NCBI GenBank assembly: GCA_036558645.1
Contig: DATBFG010000118.1
Span: forward strand, 1-33,494
Length of the DNA: 33,494 nt
From: DATBFG01 sp036558645
GTDB lineage: Bacteria > Acidobacteriota > Terriglobia > Terriglobales > Acidobacteriaceae
Direction of reading: 5' to 3'
Shown here: positions 1-7,300 of the stretch, piece after piece
Layout: each line of letters starts with the position of its first letter
How positions within the stretch are numbered: position 1 is the first letter of the stretch
Position numbers and translations under genes: made by a program
The notes under the pieces: generated by a model
What the model was told of the DNA's origin: nothing
Databases searched by the model: none
What the model saw: only the letters and a program-made list of their open reading frames with translations

Positions 1-145
1 CACGGAGATGGTGATGCCTGGGGACAACGTGGCGCTGGTGATCGAGCTGATCACGCCGGTGGCGATGGAGAAGGGCTTGCGCTTCGCTATCCGCGAAGGC
101 GGCCACACGGTGGGCGCGGGAACGATTAGCGAGATTATTCAATAA
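1..145 (+). CDS. tuf: Elongation factor Tu, C-terminal end (partial)
   Basis: This is the last 47 codons of EF-Tu, the GTPase that brings aminoacyl-tRNA to the ribosome; the gene starts outside the window. The reading frame begins at base 2 and ends with TAA at 143–145. The translation has the typical domain III ending: MVMPGDNV, then PVAMEKGLRFAIREGG, then a final VGAGTISEIIQ. Its position directly before rpmG, tRNA-Trp, secE and nusG is the classic bacterial arrangement. No intrinsic terminator follows it, so it may be co-transcribed with the genes downstream. Which tuf copy this is cannot be told from the window. Confidence 0.95.
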   Translation, partial: TEMVMPGDNVALVIELITPVAMEKGLRFAIREGGHTVGAGTISEIIQ

Positions 146-147
146 CA

Positions 148-210
148 GTCGTTGGTCGTTCGTCGTTGGCCAACACGAAAAACCAAGAGCTAGAAGCTAA
201 CAGCTAGGAG
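148..210. repeat. Heptamer-period repeat block between tuf and rpmG
   Basis: The spacer can be cut into nine consecutive 7-nt units in a single phase (148, 155, 162 and so on). The first three are GTCGTTG, GTCGTTC and GTCGTTG; the last three are CTAGAAG, CTAACAG and CTAGGAG. A perfect 10-nt palindrome, GTTGGCCAAC, sits at 165–174. The last unit supplies the AGGAG (206–210) that serves as ribosome binding site of rpmG. The sequence GTCGTTGGCCAA recurs in the hslV–hslU spacer near 24183, which shows that this is a dispersed family. Confidence 0.75.
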
Positions 211-219
211 CGGTTTGAA

Positions 220-372
220 ATGCCCCGAGAGATTATTACGATGCAGTGCGGTGATTGCAAGGAGCGGAACTATTCCACCACCAAGAACCGGAAAACAACT
301 CCGGATCGGTTGGAGATGAAGAAGTTCTGCAAACGTTGCCGGAAGCATACGCCGCACAAAGAGGTCAAGTAA
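220..372 (+). CDS. rpmG: 50S ribosomal protein L33
   Basis: This 50-residue basic protein is ribosomal protein L33 of the large subunit. It starts MPREIITMQCGDCKERNY and contains the family motif NYSTTKNRK. Two CxxC pairs (Cys10/Cys13 and Cys37/Cys40) make it the zinc-binding form of L33; organisms that also have a cysteine-free form may use it under zinc limitation. The ATG at 220 follows AGGAG at 206–210. The gene lies between tuf and tRNA-Trp, upstream of secE–nusG, as in many bacteria. It is too short to stand out by length, but the motif match leaves little doubt. Confidence 0.96.
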   Translation: MPREIITMQCGDCKERNYSTTKNRKTTPDRLEMKKFCKRCRKHTPHKEVK

Positions 373-375
373 TTG

Positions 376-439
376 ACGGATTGTGCAACTTACGGATTGT
401 CGAATTTCAATTCGTCAATCCAGCAATCCGACAATTCTG
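376..439. repeat. Octamer-period palindromic repeat between rpmG and tRNA-Trp
   Basis: The spacer divides into eight 8-nt units beginning at 376. Units 1 and 3 are identical (ACGGATTG) and units 6 to 8 are CAATCCAG, CAATCCGA and CAATTCTG, the inverse of the left-hand units. The two halves can pair: 394–405 pairs with 410–421 with one mismatch around a TTCA loop. There is no T-tract, so it does not look like a terminator. It resembles the 7-nt elements elsewhere in the window but with an 8-nt period. Confidence 0.65.
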
Positions 440-449
440 AAATGGATAC

Positions 450-525
450 AGGGGCGTAAGCTCAACGGTTAAACTGTCGGTCTCCAAAACCGAACTTGGG
501 GGTTCGAATCCCTCCGCCCCTGCCA
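450..525 (+). tRNA. tRNA-Trp (anticodon CCA)
   Basis: This 76-nt cloverleaf has an acceptor stem AGGGGCG (450–456) pairing with CGCCCCT, a G discriminator and an encoded 3' CCA at 523–525. The anticodon stem is TCGGT (477–481) with ACCGA (489–493), and the 7-nt loop carries CCA at 484–486, which reads UGG (Trp). The T arm contains GGTTCGAATCC. A tRNA-Trp directly before secE–nusG is a well-known bacterial arrangement. The sequence matches the general pattern of bacterial tRNA-Trp closely. Confidence 0.98.
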
Positions 526-550
526 GGGTCAAGTGATTTAGGAGTTAGGA

Positions 551-841
551 ATGGCCGTAGAGGCAAAGCGAATGGACAAATTACCGGCACCGAGTGCGAG
601 GAGCGATAGCTTCTTCGGCCGCGTAACTGCTTGGGTAAAGGATCTCTTGGAGCGCACAAAGACTTTTTACAACGATGTGCGCACCGAGATGAAAAAGGTG
701 ACCACGCCGTCCCTGAAGGAAGTGCAATCGACCACGGCGGTGGTCATCATCACGGTGTTCCTCTTTGGCCTGTATTTCTGGATCATCGACGGGATCATCG
801 GGAAGAGTATTGACTACACCTTGAGGACGTTATCGCGCTAA
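551..841 (+). CDS. secE: Preprotein translocase subunit SecE
   Basis: SecE is the small essential subunit that clamps SecY in the inner-membrane protein export channel. The 96-residue product has a hydrophilic N-terminal part, the conserved amphipathic region (YNDVRTEMKKVTTPSLKEV, about residues 39–57) and a single membrane segment (about 62–82). This is the short, single-span form found in most bacteria. The ATG at 551 follows a purine-rich TAGGAGTTAGGA. Its stop codon overlaps the nusG start by one base (TAATG), so the two are very likely translationally coupled. Confidence 0.96.
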   Translation: MAVEAKRMDKLPAPSARSDSFFGRVTAWVKDLLERTKTFYNDVRTEMKKVTTPSLKEVQSTTAVVIITVFLFGLYFWIIDGIIGKSIDYTLRTLSR

Positions 842-1494
842 TGGCAAGGAAGGAAGCTGGGGTACTCCAGCAAGATATGCAGGAACAAGAAAACAACGGA
901 ACCGTTGGACCGGGCGGCCCAGACGACGGAATGCCATCGGGGGAGCCTCCGCGCAATCCGAACATGAAGTGGTACATCATCCACTCCTACTCGGGATTCG
1001 AGCGCAAGGTCAAAGAATCGCTGGAGTCGCGCGTGCAGGCATTCGGCCTGCAGGAAAAAATCGGCAAAGTGCTGATCCCGACCGAGGCAGTCACCGAGGT
1101 TCGCGGAGGCAAGAAGTACACCAGCGAACGCATGTTTTATCCCGGGTATGTCCTGGTTGAGATGGACATGGATGATCACGTCTGGCATGTGGTGAAGTCC
1201 ACGCCGCGCGTCACCGGGTTCGTCGGCACTGGACAGCAGCCTACGCCGCTTTCGGACGAAGAAGTTCAGCACATCGTCTACCGCGTGGGCGAGGCGAAAG
1301 ACAAGCCGAAGCTCAAGGTCAAGTTTGAGAAGAACGAAACTGTGCGCATTATCGAAGGCCCGTTCGCGAGTTTCACCGGCATCGTGGACGAAGTAAACGA
1401 AGATCGTGAAACCCTCAAAGTGATGGTAACGATTTTCGGACGTTCGACGCCGGTTGAGTTGGAGTTTGGCCAGGTAGAGAAGCAGGCAACGTAA
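841..1494 (+). CDS. nusG: Transcription termination/antitermination factor NusG
   Basis: NusG binds the RNA polymerase clamp, suppresses pausing and links polymerase to Rho or to the leading ribosome. The 217-residue product has the NGN domain from about residue 42 (MKWYIIHSYSGFE, with PGYVLVEM further on) and a C-terminal KOW domain (about 165–215, with EGPFASFTGIV). The first 41 residues are a low-complexity, Gly/Pro/Glu-rich extension that the usual NusG of about 180 residues lacks. The start at 841 is favoured because it overlaps the secE stop codon as TAATG; an internal ATG at 964 would give the minimal protein. No strong ribosome binding site precedes either start. Confidence 0.96.
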   Translation: MARKEAGVLQQDMQEQENNGTVGPGGPDDGMPSGEPPRNPNMKWYIIHSYSGFERKVKESLESRVQAFGLQEKIGKVLIPTEAVTEVRGGKKYTSERMFYPGYVLVEMDMDDHVWHVVKSTPRVTGFVGTGQQPTPLSDEEVQHIVYRVGEAKDKPKLKVKFEKNETVRIIEGPFASFTGIVDEVNEDRETLKVMVTIFGRSTPVELEFGQVEKQAT

Positions 1495-1512
1495 GACAGC
1501 GAGTTTCGATTG

Positions 1513-1538
1513 CCTGAGCCGAAAATCCTAGACTCAGG
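1513..1538 (+). promoter_or_regulatory. Small hairpin in the nusG–rplK spacer
   Basis: CCTGAG (1513–1518) can pair perfectly with CTCAGG (1533–1538) around a 14-nt loop, just upstream of rplK. The rplK leader is where L1 autoregulates the L11 operon in Escherichia coli. Similarity to an L1 target was not established here; only the inverted repeat is seen. Confidence 0.35.
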
Positions 1539-1559
1539 AATTGGGACGGAAGAGAGATC

Positions 1560-1991
1560 ATGGCAAAGAAAGCAACAGGTTCTGTAAAGCTTCAGATCGC
1601 GGCGGGCAAAGCGACTCCTGCGCCGCCAGTTGGCCCGGCCCTCGGTCAGGCCCAAATCAATATCATGGAGTTCTGTAAGCAGTTCAACGCGAAGACCAGC
1701 GCGAAAGAGCTCGAAGGACTCATTATTCCGGTCGTAGTGACGGTGTACAGCGATCGCTCGTTCACCTTTATTACCAAGACGCCGCCAGCGGCGATCTTGC
1801 TGAAGCGCGCAGCCGGAATCGCCAAGGGCTCCGGAACTCCGAACAAAGATAAGGTCGGCAAGGTCACGGCGAAGCAGGTCGAAGAGATCGCGCGCCAGAA
1901 AATGCCCGACCTGAACGCCGCTTCGATTGAGACGGCGATGAAGAGCGTGCGCGGCACCGCGCGCTCCATGGGAATTGAAGTCATCGGGTAG
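1560..1991 (+). CDS. rplK: 50S ribosomal protein L11
   Basis: L11 forms the base of the GTPase-associated centre of the large subunit together with L10 and L7/L12, and contacts elongation factors and RelA. The 143-residue product has the N-terminal domain with the proline-rich KATPAPPVGPALGQ (about residues 17–30) and NIMEFCKQFN, and a C-terminal rRNA-binding domain ending in GTARSMGIEV. The length is standard for the family. The ATG at 1560 is preceded by a purine-rich stretch (GGACGGAAGAGAG). It is followed by rplA, as in most bacteria. Confidence 0.98.
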   Translation: MAKKATGSVKLQIAAGKATPAPPVGPALGQAQINIMEFCKQFNAKTSAKELEGLIIPVVVTVYSDRSFTFITKTPPAAILLKRAAGIAKGSGTPNKDKVGKVTAKQVEEIARQKMPDLNAASIETAMKSVRGTARSMGIEVIG

Positions 1992-2032
1992 TGAGTTGTG
2001 TGCGGATGGATTTCGGCAATTTAAGTCAATAA

Positions 2033-2050
2033 GACTACGGCTCAGTAGTC
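2033..2050 (+). promoter_or_regulatory. Small hairpin in the rplK–rplA spacer
   Basis: GACTAC (2033–2038) pairs perfectly with GTAGTC (2045–2050) around the loop GGCTCA, and is followed by the self-complementary CAGCGCTG (2051–2058). No T-tract follows, so it is not a terminator. It may be an RNA processing or translational control element; the function is inference. Confidence 0.35.
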
Positions 2051-2081
2051 CAGCGCTGGGCGGTGGGAGACGAGGAAAGCA

Positions 2082-2789
2082 ATGAGAAAACCGGGCAAGA
2101 ACATTACGAAGGCACGCACCGCAGTAGAAGCGCGTCCTTACGCGCTGCAGGATGCAGTTGCACTCTTGCAGAAAGTCAAGTACGCGAAGTTCGACGAAAC
2201 AGTTGAAGTCACGCTGCGGCTGGGTGTGGATCCCAAGCATGCCGACCAGATGGTGCGCGGGACCGTAGTTCTGCCGCACGGCCTGGGCAAATCGAAAAAA
2301 GTCTTGGTAATTGCTACGGGCGAGAAGGTGAAAGAAGCCGAGCAGGCAGGTGCTGACTTCGTTGGCGGCGAAGATATGGTCGAGAAGATCACGAAAGAAA
2401 ACTGGACCGACTTCGATGCCCTGATCGCCACGCCTGACATGATGAAGTCTGTCGGTCGTTTAGGAAAAGTCCTTGGTCCCAAGGGCCTCATGCCTAACCC
2501 GAAGACCGGCACTGTGACTTTCGACGTAGGCAAAGCCGTGCAGGAAGTGAAGGCTGGCAAGGTCGAATTCCGTACCGATAAGACGGCGCTGGTTCACGTA
2601 CCAGTGGGGAAGATTTCGTTTACGCCAGACAAGCTGGTGGACAACGCCACCGTCGTCATCACCAGCGTCGTCAAGGCGAAGCCCGCGGTCGCCAAGGGTA
2701 AATACGTTAAGGGCTGCTATTTAAGCTCGAGCATGGGGCCTGGGATCCTGATCGATACCGCCCCCGTAGAAGCCGCCGCAAAGGCATAG
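2082..2789 (+). CDS. rplA: 50S ribosomal protein L1
   Basis: L1 binds 23S rRNA at the mobile L1 stalk, which helps release deacylated tRNA from the E site; in many bacteria it also represses its own operon by binding the mRNA leader. The 235-residue product is of normal length. It carries the family signatures LRLGVDPKHADQMVRGTVVL (about residues 46–65), the segment LGPKGLMPNPKTGTV (about 131–145) and a C-terminal KGCYLSSSMGPGI. The ATG at 2082 follows GAGGAAAGCA, a reasonable ribosome binding site. The gene sits in the normal rplK–rplA–rplJ–rplL order. Confidence 0.98.
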   Translation: MRKPGKNITKARTAVEARPYALQDAVALLQKVKYAKFDETVEVTLRLGVDPKHADQMVRGTVVLPHGLGKSKKVLVIATGEKVKEAEQAGADFVGGEDMVEKITKENWTDFDALIATPDMMKSVGRLGKVLGPKGLMPNPKTGTVTFDVGKAVQEVKAGKVEFRTDKTALVHVPVGKISFTPDKLVDNATVVITSVVKAKPAVAKGKYVKGCYLSSSMGPGILIDTAPVEAAAKA

Positions 2790-2803
2790 GCGTCGATTAG
2801 CTC

Positions 2804-2824
2804 GGACGGCCTGCGCGGCTGTCC
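2804..2824 (+). promoter_or_regulatory. Hairpin in the rplA–rplJ spacer
   Basis: GGACGGCC (2804–2811) pairs with GGCTGTCC (2817–2824) with one G·U pair around the loop TGCGC, 29 nt before the rplJ start. The rplJ leader is the known autoregulatory target of the L10–L12 complex in several bacteria. Only the stem-loop is seen here; binding by L10 is inference. Confidence 0.4.
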
Positions 2825-2852
2825 TACGAAGACATTCGAAAGGGAATCGAAC

Positions 2853-3401
2853 ATGGCAGTCTCGAAAGCGAAAAAGATTGAACAAGTCGCCGAGCTGGAG
2901 CAGGAGCTCAAAGACGTAAAGAGTGTGATTGTAGCGACGTACAGCAAGCTGACTGTCGCAAAAGACTACGAACTCCGCAAGACAGTGCGCGACGCGGGCG
3001 GCAAGTATCGCGTGGTGAAGAACACGCTTGCAGCACGGGCTGCGAAGGGCAGTTCAGCTGAACAAGCGCTACAGAACCTGGAAGGCGTGACCTCGATTGC
3101 GTATACGCAGGGCGATCCAGTCTCGCTGGCGAAGGTTCTCTCGAAGTACGCGAAGGACAATCCCGAGTTTACCTTCAAGGTCGGCGTGGTCGAAGGTCGA
3201 GTGATCTCGATCAACGAGATTCAGGCTCTCGCCACAATGCCGTCGAAGGAAGAGATTCACTCTAAGCTGCTGTTCCTGATCAACGCCCCGGCTCAACGCC
3301 TGGTGACCGTCATGAACGCAGTCGGACGCGATATCGCAGTTGTGCTGAACCAGGGCGTCGAAAAGCAGAAGTTCGCCAACGACGCTCCGGCAGGAGCGTA
3401 G
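2853..3401 (+). CDS. rplJ: 50S ribosomal protein L10
   Basis: L10 anchors the L7/L12 dimers to the ribosomal stalk and binds 23S rRNA next to L11. The 182-residue product has the N-terminal rRNA-binding domain, with the YSKLTVAKDYELRKTVRDAG and YRVVKNTLAARA stretches (about residues 30–65), and a C-terminal helix (from about 150) that binds L7/L12 dimers. The ATG at 2853 follows GAAAGGGAATCGAAC, a good ribosome binding site. Together with rplL 194 bases downstream it forms the standard stalk pair. Confidence 0.97.
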   Translation: MAVSKAKKIEQVAELEQELKDVKSVIVATYSKLTVAKDYELRKTVRDAGGKYRVVKNTLAARAAKGSSAEQALQNLEGVTSIAYTQGDPVSLAKVLSKYAKDNPEFTFKVGVVEGRVISINEIQALATMPSKEEIHSKLLFLINAPAQRLVTVMNAVGRDIAVVLNQGVEKQKFANDAPAGA

Positions 3402-3414
3402 GCATTACGAATTT

Positions 3415-3570
3415 CGGGCAGCGAAGCTGTCCGAGCAAGTTTGGTTATCGGCTTTCAGGGGTTGCGCCGCTTAATCCGTTGCGTTGTCTGGCGCGATGGG
3501 AACGGCAGGCGCACTGGAAACCTGGCCGCAGATAGCTTGAGCAGGAAAAATCCGAGACGCAAATCGTCTC
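3415..3570 (+). promoter_or_regulatory. Two hairpins in the rplJ–rplL spacer
   Basis: The 194-bp spacer contains a stem of CGGGCAGC (3415–3422) with GCTGTCCG (3426–3433), one G·U pair and a GAA loop. A second stem, GAGACG (3554–3559) with CGTCTC (3565–3570), lies 25 nt before the rplL start. Neither is followed by a T-tract. They may adjust the higher translation rate that rplL needs (four or six copies per ribosome) by RNA processing or by keeping the start site open. That role is inference. Confidence 0.35.
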
Positions 3571-3595
3571 TATAACGGAAATTGGAGAAACAGAC

Positions 3596-3979
3596 ATGGC
3601 GGATCTGCAGCAAATCGAAGAATCAATCGTAGGGCTGTCGTTGCTTGAAGCGGCGCAGCTGGTGAAGAAGCTGGAAGAAAGGCTTGGCGTCTCGGCAGCA
3701 GCCGCAGCCCCGGTTGTCGTAGCGGGCGGAGCTGGCGCAGGTGCCGCAGCGGCTCCGGCGGAGGAAAAGACCGAATTCAGTGTCATCCTGAAAGACGTTG
3801 GTGCAAATAAGATCAATGTAATCAAAGCAGTACGCGAAGTCACCAGCCTCGGACTGAAGGAAGCCAAAGACTTGGTCGATGGCGCTCCCAAGCCGATTAA
3901 GGAAGGCGTCGGCAAGGAAGAAGCCGAGACCATTAAGAAGAAGTTTGCCGAGGCAGGCGCTACTGTCGAAGTGAAGTAG
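3596..3979 (+). CDS. rplL: 50S ribosomal protein L7/L12
   Basis: L7/L12 is the multicopy stalk protein that recruits translation factors and stimulates their GTPase activity. The 127-residue product has the N-terminal dimerisation domain (about 1–32), an Ala/Gly/Val-rich flexible hinge (about 34–55) and the factor-binding C-terminal domain (about 58–127) with KINVIKAVREVTSLGLKEAK and an end of AGATVEVK. The start at 3596 is preceded by TTGGAGAAACAGAC, with GGAG well placed. Length and domain order are typical. Confidence 0.98.
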   Translation: MADLQQIEESIVGLSLLEAAQLVKKLEERLGVSAAAAAPVVVAGGAGAGAAAAPAEEKTEFSVILKDVGANKINVIKAVREVTSLGLKEAKDLVDGAPKPIKEGVGKEEAETIKKKFAEAGATVEVK

Positions 3980-3992
3980 CTTTACGACTGAA

Positions 3993-4010
3993 CCGGGCGG
4001 AAACGCCCGG
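3993..4010 (+). promoter_or_regulatory. GNRA-loop hairpin just after rplL (possible attenuator or processing site)
   Basis: CCGGGCG (3993–3999) pairs perfectly with CGCCCGG (4004–4010) around a GAAA tetraloop, 14 nt after the rplL stop. The downstream sequence is CGCTCCACAATAAAAACC with no T-tract, so it is not a standard intrinsic terminator. A partial attenuator or RNase III site between rplL and rpoB is known in Escherichia coli and lowers rpoBC expression relative to the ribosomal genes. This hairpin is in the same position. Confidence 0.5.
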
Positions 4011-4037
4011 CGCTCCACAATAAAAACCGGTGAAGCG

Positions 4038-4065
4038 TTGGAAGTGGTGTTAGCATCTATATAAA
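4038..4065 (+). promoter_or_regulatory. Candidate sigma-70-type promoter for rpoBC
   Basis: TTGGAA (4038–4043) and TATAAA (4060–4065) are separated by 16 nt. The −10 matches the consensus at five of six positions and the −35 at four. A start near 4072 would give an rpoB leader of about 295 nt holding two further perfect hairpins. The call is by pattern only. Confidence 0.45.
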
Positions 4066-4141
4066 CACTGCTTTCCAAGAAAAAACTTGTGGCGACCTGA
4101 AACTCAGCGATGGGGCGGGATCGCCGACACGATTGGCAACT

Positions 4142-4344
4142 GTTCCGCGGGCGGCGGAACGGGAACAGGCCTGAGAACTGGCGCGGAAAGATACATTTAA
4201 ACCAAGATTGTGCGCCCCTGGCGGCGCCTGCGGGGAGTCATGTCCTCACGGGCGCGCGTGTCTTTTTGCAGGTTCTCCTGGTTCATAGTGCCGCGGCGCC
4301 TTGACGCGCTTCCATCCGCGGTTTTGTCGCAGCCAGCGGCTGCG
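4142..4344 (+). promoter_or_regulatory. Structured rpoB leader with two perfect hairpins
   Basis: The rplL–rpoB gap (3980–4366) has no convincing gene. Besides the hairpin and promoter listed separately it contains GTTCCGC (4142–4148) pairing with GCGGAAC (4154–4160), and CGCAGCC (4328–4334) pairing with GGCTGCG (4338–4344) around a 3-nt loop. The second stem ends 22 nt before the rpoB ATG and sits just upstream of the TGGAG at 4353–4357. The placement suggests post-transcriptional control of rpoB, which is inference. Confidence 0.4.
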
Positions 4345-4366
4345 CTGAAGTTTTGGAGTCTTCTGA

Positions 4367-7300
4367 ATGCCGATGAATAACAACAACCATATCTACCGTA
4401 AACGATTCGACTTTTCCAAAATCCCCGCAACCATCCAGATCCCAAATCTGATCGAAGTGCAGAAGCGTTCCTATGACCGCTTCCTTCAGATGGATCGCCT
4501 GCCCAGCGAGCGCGACGACGCCGGCTTGCAGGCCGTGTTTCAGTCAGTATTTCCGATCACTGACTTCCGCAACGTATCACAACTTGAGTTTGTGGATTAC
4601 GCCATTGGTAACTGGGAGTGCAAATGTGGTCACCTCAAGGGACTCCACCACCTGCGGACAACGTGTAAGAGCTGCGGATCCACGGTAATTACCGATCCCT
4701 TCCATCCCGGTGATGTTCTCTGTCAGAAGTGCGGAACCTACAACGCGAACACTCCCGACTTCTGCAACAAGTGCGGCGACCCTGTCGGCTTGCAACTGAA
4801 GTATGACGTGAGCGAGTGCGAGGAGCGAGGCATGACTTACTCCGCCCCGCTCAAGGTCACCATGCGTCTCACCATCTTTGAAAAGGACGCTGAAACGGGG
4901 AACCGCTCGATCCGCGACATCAAAGAACAGGAAGTCTTCTTCGGCGATGTGCCGCTAATGACGCAGAACGGCACGTTCATTGTGAACGGTACCGAGCGAG
5001 TTATCGTTAGCCAGTTGCACCGCTCTCCCGGCGTGTTTTTTGAAACTGCTAACAACCGCACGTACTTCCTCGGCAAGATCATTCCTTACCGCGGATCATG
5101 GGTCGAGTTCGAGTACGACCAGAAGAACGTTCTGTATGTTCGGATCGACCGAAAGCGCAAGTTCCTGGGTACGATTTTCTTGCGAGCGTTGGGTCTGCGA
5201 GCGGGTGAAGACATCCTGCGTACGTTCTATACCGTGGATCGTCTGACCATCCGCGACAAGAAGCTCTTCTGGACGCTTGATCCCAGCAGCGACAAGCCGA
5301 CGAACCTTCTCGGCATGAAGCTCGCTCATAGCATCAAGAACAAATCCGGAGAGGAAATCGCACACTCGGGACGCAAGATCAACTCAGCGACGCTAAAGGA
5401 AATCCAGAAAGCGAAGATCGGTGAAATCGAGGTCGATGTCACGGATCTTGAAGGCGCTTGGGTTGCAGGCGATGTTGTTGACACCACAACCGGCGAAGTG
5501 TTGCTCGAAGCCAACTCCGAACTCACCGCTGATAAAGTTGCGAAGATTCTCGATTCAACTGGTGTTGTCGAGTTGACCGTGTTCTTCCCCGAGCGCGACG
5601 ATGTAGGCACAGTCATCAGCCAGACGTTGAAGCGCGATGCGGTGAAGACTCCGCAAGAAGCCCTGATCGAAATTTACCGCAAACTCCGTCCCGGAGATCC
5701 GCCAACCCTTGATACGGCCACTGCGTTGTTCCACGGGATGTTCTTCGACCCGCGTAAGTATGACTTTTCGCGCGTCGGCCGGTTGAAGTTCAATATCAAG
5801 CTGTTTGAGAACCAGGATGCGACGAATCTCGATAACCGCACCCTGGAACCCGAGGACTTCTACGCGACCATCCGCTACCTGCTGAAGCTTCGCAAGAACC
5901 TCGGTGCCGTGGACGACATCGATCACCTCGGCAACCGCCGTGTGCGTGCGGTTGGTGAACTACTGGAGAACCAGTTCCGTATCGGCCTGGTTCGTATGGA
6001 ACGCGCCATTAAGGAAAAAATGAGCGTGTACCAGGAGATGTCGACAGCCATGCCCCACGACTTGGTAAACGCCAAGCCAGTGATGGCGGCGATCCGCGAG
6101 TTCTTCGGATCGTCACAGTTGTCGCAGTTCATGGATCAGACCAACCCGCTGTCGGAAATCACGCACAAGCGGCGACTTTCGGCTCTTGGGCCGGGCGGTC
6201 TCTCGCGTGAACGTGCCGGATTCGAAGTCCGCGACGTTCACCCGACGCATTACGGCCGTATATGCCCGATTGAAACTCCAGAAGGTCCGAACATCGGCCT
6301 TATCTCTTCACTGAGCTGCTATGCGCGGATCAACGATTACGGCTTTATCGAATCGCCGTATCGCCGCGTAAAGAACGGCCGCGTGCTCGATTACGAGAAC
6401 ATCGTCAATGCAGGGGATAGCGATTACAAGGTCGGCGATCACGTCGAGAAGCACGAGGCGGAAAAGGTCAACGCTGATCTGAAAGATCGCCGTAAGCGCC
6501 CCGCTGAGTACGAGCCTTACTCGTTCTACCTGTCTGCGTGGGAAGAAGACCGTCACGTGATTGCCCAGGCGAACGTTGAACTTGACGACAAGGGACGTTT
6601 GGTCGCCGAGTTGGTGAACGCCCGCAAGGCAGGCAACTTCGTCCTAGTCAACCGGGACGAAGTGGACTACATCGACGTCAGCCCGAAACAGCTCGTTTCG
6701 GTCGCCGCATCGCTCGTGCCGTTCCTGGAACACGACGACGCGAACCGCGCGCTGATGGGTGCCAACATGCAACGCCAGTCGGTTCCCTTGCTGCGAGCGG
6801 AAGCCCCGATCGTGGGAACGGGAATGGAAGGCGTCACCGCGCGGGACTCGGGTGCTGTGATTCTGGCCAAGCGCAACGGCATCATCGATTCGGTCGATTC
6901 GGAACGAATCATCGTTCGCGTCGAGGGTGAACACCATCCTGGGCAGCTGTCACGCGAAGTTGGTAGCGACATCTACCAGCTCACCAAGTTCAAGCGGTCG
7001 AACCAGAACACATGTATTAACCAGAAACCTACTGTCTCGAAAGGACAGCGTGTGATGAAAGGGCAGGTGATTGCCGACGGTCCTTGCACGGATCATGGCG
7101 AGCTGGCCCTGGGACGCAACGTGTTGGTGGCCTTCATGCCCTGGCGCGGCTACAACTTTGAAGACGCGATTCTCGTTTCCGAGAAGCTGGTGAAGGAGGA
7201 CTATTACACCTCGGTTCACATCGAGGAGTACGAGATCGAAGCCCGCGATACGAAGCTGGGGCCGGAAGAAGTCACTCGTGACATCCCGAACGTCAGTGAA

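Noticed and set aside
462..659. An antisense frame over tRNA-Trp and the start of secE
   Set aside because: It covers a clear tRNA gene and the N-terminal part of secE and has no protein-like pattern.
3993..4010. The hairpin after rplL as an intrinsic terminator
   Set aside because: The stem is good but no T-tract follows, so termination without other factors is unlikely.
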